Of a DNA stretch of 64,000 nt, positions 59,163 to 64,000 are shown piece after piece. The first letter of the stretch is position 1; the number at the start of each line of letters is the position of its first letter. Location of the stretch: the NCBI GenBank assembly GCA_905183005.1, contig CAJJDO010000005.1:1-64000 (forward strand). The letters run 5' to 3'. Under the pieces are notes generated by a model. The model saw only the letters and a list, made by a program, of their open reading frames with translations. It did not search any database and had not been told where the DNA came from. The stretch comes from Paramecium pentaurelia (taxonomy: Eukaryota; Ciliophora; Oligohymenophorea; Peniculida; Parameciidae). Made by a program: the position numbers and the translations under genes.

Positions 59163-60428
59163 TCATTCTAATTCGATATCATCTAAACAAATTTTGAAGA
59201 GATCAGACATTTATAATGTAGCAATTGGTTCTTAATTTTCATTCAAGCAAACTAAACTACCTCTAGAAGAGAGTAATAGATTTTCAACAACCTAATTATA
59301 ATGTATTAATACTTCTTTTAATGTTTGTTTCATGTGGAATAGTTCTTTATTGCATATACAAAAACCTGCAAACTTTTTTTTCTCAATTTTAATAAAGTTC
59401 AATAAATCTACAGCAGGTCTATTCAACTATTCATATTATTAAATTATACCATATCATATACTTAATATTTGAGAATAAATAAAAAGTCTCTTCTATCTAT
59501 CAATCCTAAATACTTATTATTATTATCAACAATGGGAATAGCATTACGTTTAAATACATAGATCAATTTATAGAATACACTAATAAATATAAAGATATAA
59601 TTACTCATATACATTAGTATCAAAAGGAAGTTTATCATTCAATTATAAAATTCTATCACTAAAGTAATTGATTTCTAGTTCATGCTATTCTGATTATTGA
59701 TTATTTTCATGATGAACTTCAATTCTATGTGATTTTTATGATAATTATAAATGGAAATATTAACTAAACCCTTTTACAAGAAATGCTAATATATCCTTTT
59801 ATTATAAGATGCCCACAATAATTCTAGATTCAGTATCAATAACTACAATTCTTGTTACACCCTACTTTAATATCTTCTTCATTGCATCATTTAGATTATC
59901 AGCCATATCTGCTTAAACTAGACTACTTTGATGAAGACTTTCTCCATAAGAATTGAACCAGTCTCTTACTGAGATTGTCTTTAAATCAATTAGCAATTTG
60001 TTTATCTGTTCCTACCCTATTAATTGTTTTTCATTCACAGGAGTATTACGATCTTCATCTTCCTCTTCCATAATTGGCTGAACCTATATTTTACTATTTC
60101 CCCACACTGACTAAAATATACAAAATAGATTACCATTAGGAACACCATTCAGAATATTTTGATAGCATTTAAGGATTATTCGTATCAAATCTGTTTAAGT
60201 GAATACTCCATCATAATAAGCTACATCTGGATTCCAAAACAATACTTCATCAATATGCGTATCAATAAACACATTAAAAACATCAAACAAAGAGAATGAT
60301 TAATCAATTACAGTCACTTAATTATTAATGGATAAGCTATCATAAAGAGTACTATCTTGTAAGAAGCAAGTAAGAGTTTTCATATATTAATCTTTGATTA
60401 TATCTTCTTTGCTTTACATCCTTTTCAT
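59163..60428 (-). CDS. CBS-domain protein, AMPK/SNF4 gamma subunit-like
   Basis: The gene encodes roughly 385 aa with several short introns. The N-terminal CBS pair shows V-T-V-I-D-Q-S-F-S-L-F-D-V-F, V-L-F-W-N-P-D-V-A-Y-Y-D-G-V-F and T-D-L-I-R-I-I-L-K-C-Y, close to SNF4/AMPK-gamma. A linker with an acidic run (E-E-E-D-E-D-R) follows. The second CBS pair is A-M-K-K-I-L-K-Q-G-V-T-R-I-V-V-I-D, then R-G-S-L-V-C-L-N-E-N and L-F-K-I-C-L-D-D. AMPK gamma binds AMP/ADP/ATP and regulates the kinase in energy stress. Nucleotide-binding Asp residues of all four sites were not individually checked. Confidence 0.75.
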
Positions 60429-60473
60429 TTCTTGTATATATATTTAAAATTGATAATAATTTTTATTCAAAAT

Positions 60474-63046
60474 TCACTTCCTTCCAAAATGATCATCATT
60501 ATGATAACCATATTAATCTTTCTATTAATAAAATTTCTGAATCTTGTTATTCGAATTCAAAAGTACTTATTACTTTTTATTCCATTCTTCAATAGCCTTA
60601 TTTCTAGTTATTGGGTTTTCTCTATCATAATCAGTATCAAATCCCTAACTTCCTTCGTCATAGGGTTTACACTAATGAATACATTGAATTTCATACTTAT
60701 TCATTATTTACCACTGGAAATAGTTTTTCAGATATATCTTCCATAGGTAATGATGCATAAATGATTGCAATCACCATAAGTGTAACATCTATCAAACTAA
60801 TTTCTTTGAAAAATGCATAAGTCATAATCATTTCCCCAAAGGCACTCCAAACAATTATATATTCTAACATCTCTATCATTTCTAATAATCATTTAATCAA
60901 AACTATTACCTGTTGATAATTGAATACTTATTGATTCTTTAACTGTTCTTCTTCTTAAGATATTATAATAGTCAACATAATAGTAAATGAGAATACCAAA
61001 AGCACTAAACAAAGTACCTAAAGGTATGGCTGTACCATAGAGAAAGGTAAACCACATAGTTTTCATTATATCTGAATATCTTTTTGCAGATAAGTAATCA
61101 GGTTCTTCCATTAATTTATTAGCATCTTATTAAGTTAACAAAGCTTTCTCTCCTTTTCTGATAATATACCATCTCCATATATTTTTACAAAGACTCCAAG
61201 GATCAAGACACCAAATAAATGGAGGTAAGAGAGCATTAAGTATAAATATTTGACTTTCATTTTATAAGAATCCTCCTGCACCTTCAACATTCTTTAAAAT
61301 AACAATATCTACAAGAAAACTGATTATAGCTGCATTTAAAAATAATGCTGAGGCATATTTATATACAAAAGATATTTAAAATTTAGTTTTACTAGAGATC
61401 TTTTCATCATCAACAATATAATGAACAATTTTTGCAACAGCAAATTTATTGAATAGTACAATACTTAAAGAGATAGCATAAGATAGTATATTTATCTTTA
61501 ACATAGTATCATGATCGAGTTTACCTTTGATTTCTTCTTCTCTAGCTTCATCACCATATTTAGCAACTCTATGAGCAATCAAATAGATTGAATAAAATGC
61601 TGCACTTTCTACTAAAATATAAATGATCCAAGCTTTAATTCTTTTGCTAATCTTTTCTTCAGTTTTAACATGTATAAATTCCCAATCTACTTCATTTGGT
61701 TCAGGAGCTTATTCAATAAATAATTTTTAATTATGCCAAGATAAATCTTTTTCTGTTATTCCAGGTAATTTACCTTTATTCCAATAAGATCTCATTCTTT
61801 CTAATTATGTAAATGGATTTTCATTTAATACTTTTGTTTTCATTTCCTCATTATCAAAAGAAATAAAAGCTATTCCAGCAAACTTTTTATTCTCTTTTTC
61901 ATATTCTTATCCTAAATGATGTACTTCATGTTCTTTTTCTTCTATCTTTTTATCTATCTCTTCAACACTTGGATGATGATAATTATAATTATGTTCTTTT
62001 ATTAATTCTTTCTTTTTATCTATTAATAAATCTAATTCTTTTTCTATATCTATAATCTCTTCAATATCATATACAAGAACAACTTTCTTAACAATAATTT
62101 ATTCTCCAGTAACTGCACATGTTTCAAACATATGTTTCAATTCCCATTAATAATCAAGTCCCAAACCTATTGGTATATTTTTTACACAGACTGTATAATC
62201 TGCTGGAGTAAGCAATTCTTCATCAATATCTGTATCAATTTACCTTTAACTCTTTCTAAAATATAGTAGGACACCCATCACTATGAAAATATTAATAAAA
62301 TTTAGTATTTGAACATGCTCTAAGGCTTATCGATTGCTAAATTTGTATTATTGTTTACTCTAATTTATTGGCTAATGATAACTTTAAAAACCAGGAATCT
62401 GAGCAAAATGGTAGTTCTACAATATGACCTTCCAATTTTTCTCTCTTGGTTTGACTACAATAATTGCCTTAATAATTAGTATATAAATTGTAGAGTTGTT
62501 TTGTCAACAATGTAATGAAGAGGATGAGGATGCAATATTTAAGATAATTATAGAACAAAGTGAATCCTGAGCCAAGAAAAGATAAAGCCATAGGATTAGA
62601 ACAATAGGGAATTTCTTCTCTATCTACTTCAAATCCACAGCATGGACAAGTATCAACTTAACAATTAATATATGTATATATACCACTAAGTGTTTTGTTA
62701 GGATCTTTCTACTTCTCTCGAGTAGTCTTTCTTGATAAAGCATGCTTTCTGGCTATCTCCCAATTACAAGGCATTTACAAAGGATTATAATGTTGTCCTT
62801 CATGCTTACCATGCTGTTAATGAATTTGATCAATATTATTTTATGAATGTTCTTAATTATTTGGATGCTAGTTTTATGAGATTCTTGACTATTCGTCCTT
62901 ATTCTACTATTGTACTTTTTGAGACTAAATTATGGATATTATTAAATAATTACTTAACCAATTGAATTTGAAGGGATTTCATTTGATGATGCTCCAAGAA
63001 AATGTTATTAATTGGTGGAATGGTTATTTTAACTGCGCTTATTCAT
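60474..63046 (-). CDS. TMEM63/OSCA (CSC1-like) mechanosensitive ion channel
   Basis: The protein is about 780 aa. The N-terminal 100 residues are Gln/Asn/His-rich, joined by a 29-nt intron to M-P-C-N-W-E-I-A-R. Then comes C-P-C-C-G-F-E-V-D...I-P-Y-C and the first membrane helices. The cytosolic RRM-like insert reads A-D-Y-T-V-C-V-K-N-I-P, A-G-I-A-F-I-S-F and A-P-E-P-N-E-V-D-W, as in CSC1/TMEM63/OSCA proteins. At least eight hydrophobic helices follow, ending Y-Y-V-D-Y-Y-N-I-L-R-R-R and a final 25-nt intron before an acidic tail. Family members are calcium-permeable, stretch- or osmo-gated channels. The ATG at 63046 is only 56 bp from the divergent importin gene. Confidence 0.8.
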
Positions 63047-63102
63047 ATTTATTTAAATTTAATAAATTTTTATTAAGCGTAAATTATCATAAATATTTTA
63101 TT

Positions 63103-64000
63103 ATGTAGTCATAAAATTAGTTTGCATTATTTGGTAATGCACAAGTTAATGAACCAGAATAAAACAGTGAAATCAAGAAAAAAAGAGATGATTTTGCAAC
63201 AGAAATCAGATCCAAGGATAGAAATGCCATAATAAACAATAAAAGATTAGCTTAAAATGTAGTTAATTTACTTATTCCTTTTAGAATTAAAATACCTCAA
63301 TTTAAGAATAATTATCTTTGATTCCATAAACACTACCCTTTGATATTTAATAAGCTTTGAAAACTTAATAAGAAGTCTTAACAAAAAGAACATTTACTTT
63401 TGAAGATTTCTCTGACATTTTATAAAAAATCTATTCCACAGATGTCATTTAACTTCATTATGGAGTTACTGGATTAAGAAAAATGTTATCAGTTGAAGTA
63501 TATATTAAATATATTTTAAGAGTGGAGCCCCAATATAATAAGTAATAGATGCAAATCTAGTACCAAAGTTAATAGAAATTATTTAAAAAGAATAAATTCC
63601 TTAATTGGTACTTGAAGCTGCTTGGGCATTAACAAATGTTGCTAGTGGAACCACATAACAAACATAATCTATCATAGATAAAGGAGGAATATACCTATTT
63701 GTTAAATTGCTAAGTTCTCAATACAGAGACATAGCAGAATAAGCTGTATGGGCAATTGGAAATATTGCTGGAGATTGTACACAATACAGAGATCTAATTT
63801 TAAGGGTTGGAGGAGTTGATCCTTTGATCACAATTATTTAAAATGCTTAGAACAAAAATACTATCAAACATTGTACATGGTCATTAAGTAATTTATGTAG
63901 AGGTAAACCAATACCAGAATTCAAAGTAAATATATAATAAAATTGTAGTATGTAAAAAATGCATTGCCTGTATTCTGTAAAGTCATTATTGATGAAACTG
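63103..64000 (+). CDS. Importin subunit alpha (karyopherin alpha), 5' part
   Basis: The gene runs off the right edge; about 275 residues are visible. It starts M-Q-S-Q-N-Q-F-A-L-F-G-N-A. An importin-beta-binding-like basic region follows (K-K-K-R-D-D-F-A-T-E-I-R-S-K-D-R). Armadillo repeats come next, with the NLS-binding signatures E-A-A-W-A-L-T-N-V-A-S-G-T, Q-A-V-W-A-I-G-N-I-A-G-D and C-T-W-S-L-S-N-L-C-R-G-K. The adaptor carries classical NLS cargo into the nucleus. Short introns occur at about 63259 and further downstream. Ciliates have several importin alphas specialised for macro- or micronucleus; which one this is cannot be told from the fragment. Confidence 0.9.

Noticed and set aside
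62732..62965. 77-codon plus-strand frame near the TMEM63 gene
   Set aside because: It is antisense to the Gln/Asn/His-rich N-terminal exon of the TMEM63-like gene, which joins in frame through a 29-nt intron.
1..64000. tRNA, rRNA, insertion sequences and telomeric repeats
   Set aside because: I scanned for GC-richer cloverleaf-like segments with T-loop sequence, transposase motifs and telomere-type repeats and found none I could support by eye.

Overview
The window is somatic (macronuclear-type) DNA of a ciliate of the Paramecium type. In essentially every gene TAA and TAG are read as Gln and TGA is the only stop. Introns are tiny (about 20-34 nt, usually GTA...TAG). The DNA is very A+T rich, intergenic gaps are often only 25-100 bp, and there is a trichocyst matrix protein gene. 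All coding calls were made by hand translation with this code and by removing short GT-AG introns. For many genes the exon sum is an exact multiple of three, which supports the models.

Layout. 1-0.9 kb: window edge with a WD40 fragment and degenerate sequence. 0.9-7.8 kb (minus): a divergent PEP carboxylase-like gene, then an axonemal-dynein-light-chain-domain/coiled-coil/EF-hand gene. 8-11.6 kb (plus): a Nup98-96 nucleoporin with NIF repeats. 11.7-17.2 kb: an AGC kinase (minus), an atypical kinase, a small coiled-coil gene and a C2/membrane protein (plus). 17.2-26.8 kb (minus): EBP2 with a tandem RGG tail, a zinc-finger/J-domain protein, a membrane-anchored coiled coil, unknown disordered proteins and a protein kinase. 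27.2-35.3 kb: a nucleoplasmin-like (HD2-type) protein with a poly-Gln tail, two cysteine-rich RING-like proteins in convergent orientation, two small unknown genes and a WD40 protein. 35.4-44.9 kb: mitochondrial GrpE, a serine carboxypeptidase, CTR9 (Paf1 complex), an SPFH protein and a MAPK15/ERK7-like kinase. 45.1-55.3 kb: eIF3h, NVL/Rix7, unknown coiled-coil genes, a trichocyst matrix protein and a Pcc1 (KEOPS) gene. 55.3-64 kb: a CCR4/Angel-type nuclease, ribosomal protein eL20, an unusual reading frame with in-frame TGA codons, a ZZ-finger protein, an AMPK-gamma-like CBS protein, a TMEM63/OSCA channel and the start of importin alpha.

No operons are expected or seen. Genes are independent units, often sharing very short bidirectional promoters (57 bp between 13999 and 14057, 81 bp between 32286 and 32368, 56 bp between 63046 and 63103). 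Loose themes are ribosome biogenesis/translation (EBP2, NVL, eL20, eIF3h, nucleoplasmin-like protein), nuclear transport (Nup98-96, importin alpha) and cilia (AXDND1-like protein, MAPK15). The observations I would check first are the TGA-containing frame at 57.5-58.2 kb and the NIF-repeat Nup98-96. I found no tRNA, rRNA, CRISPR array, phage or insertion sequence.
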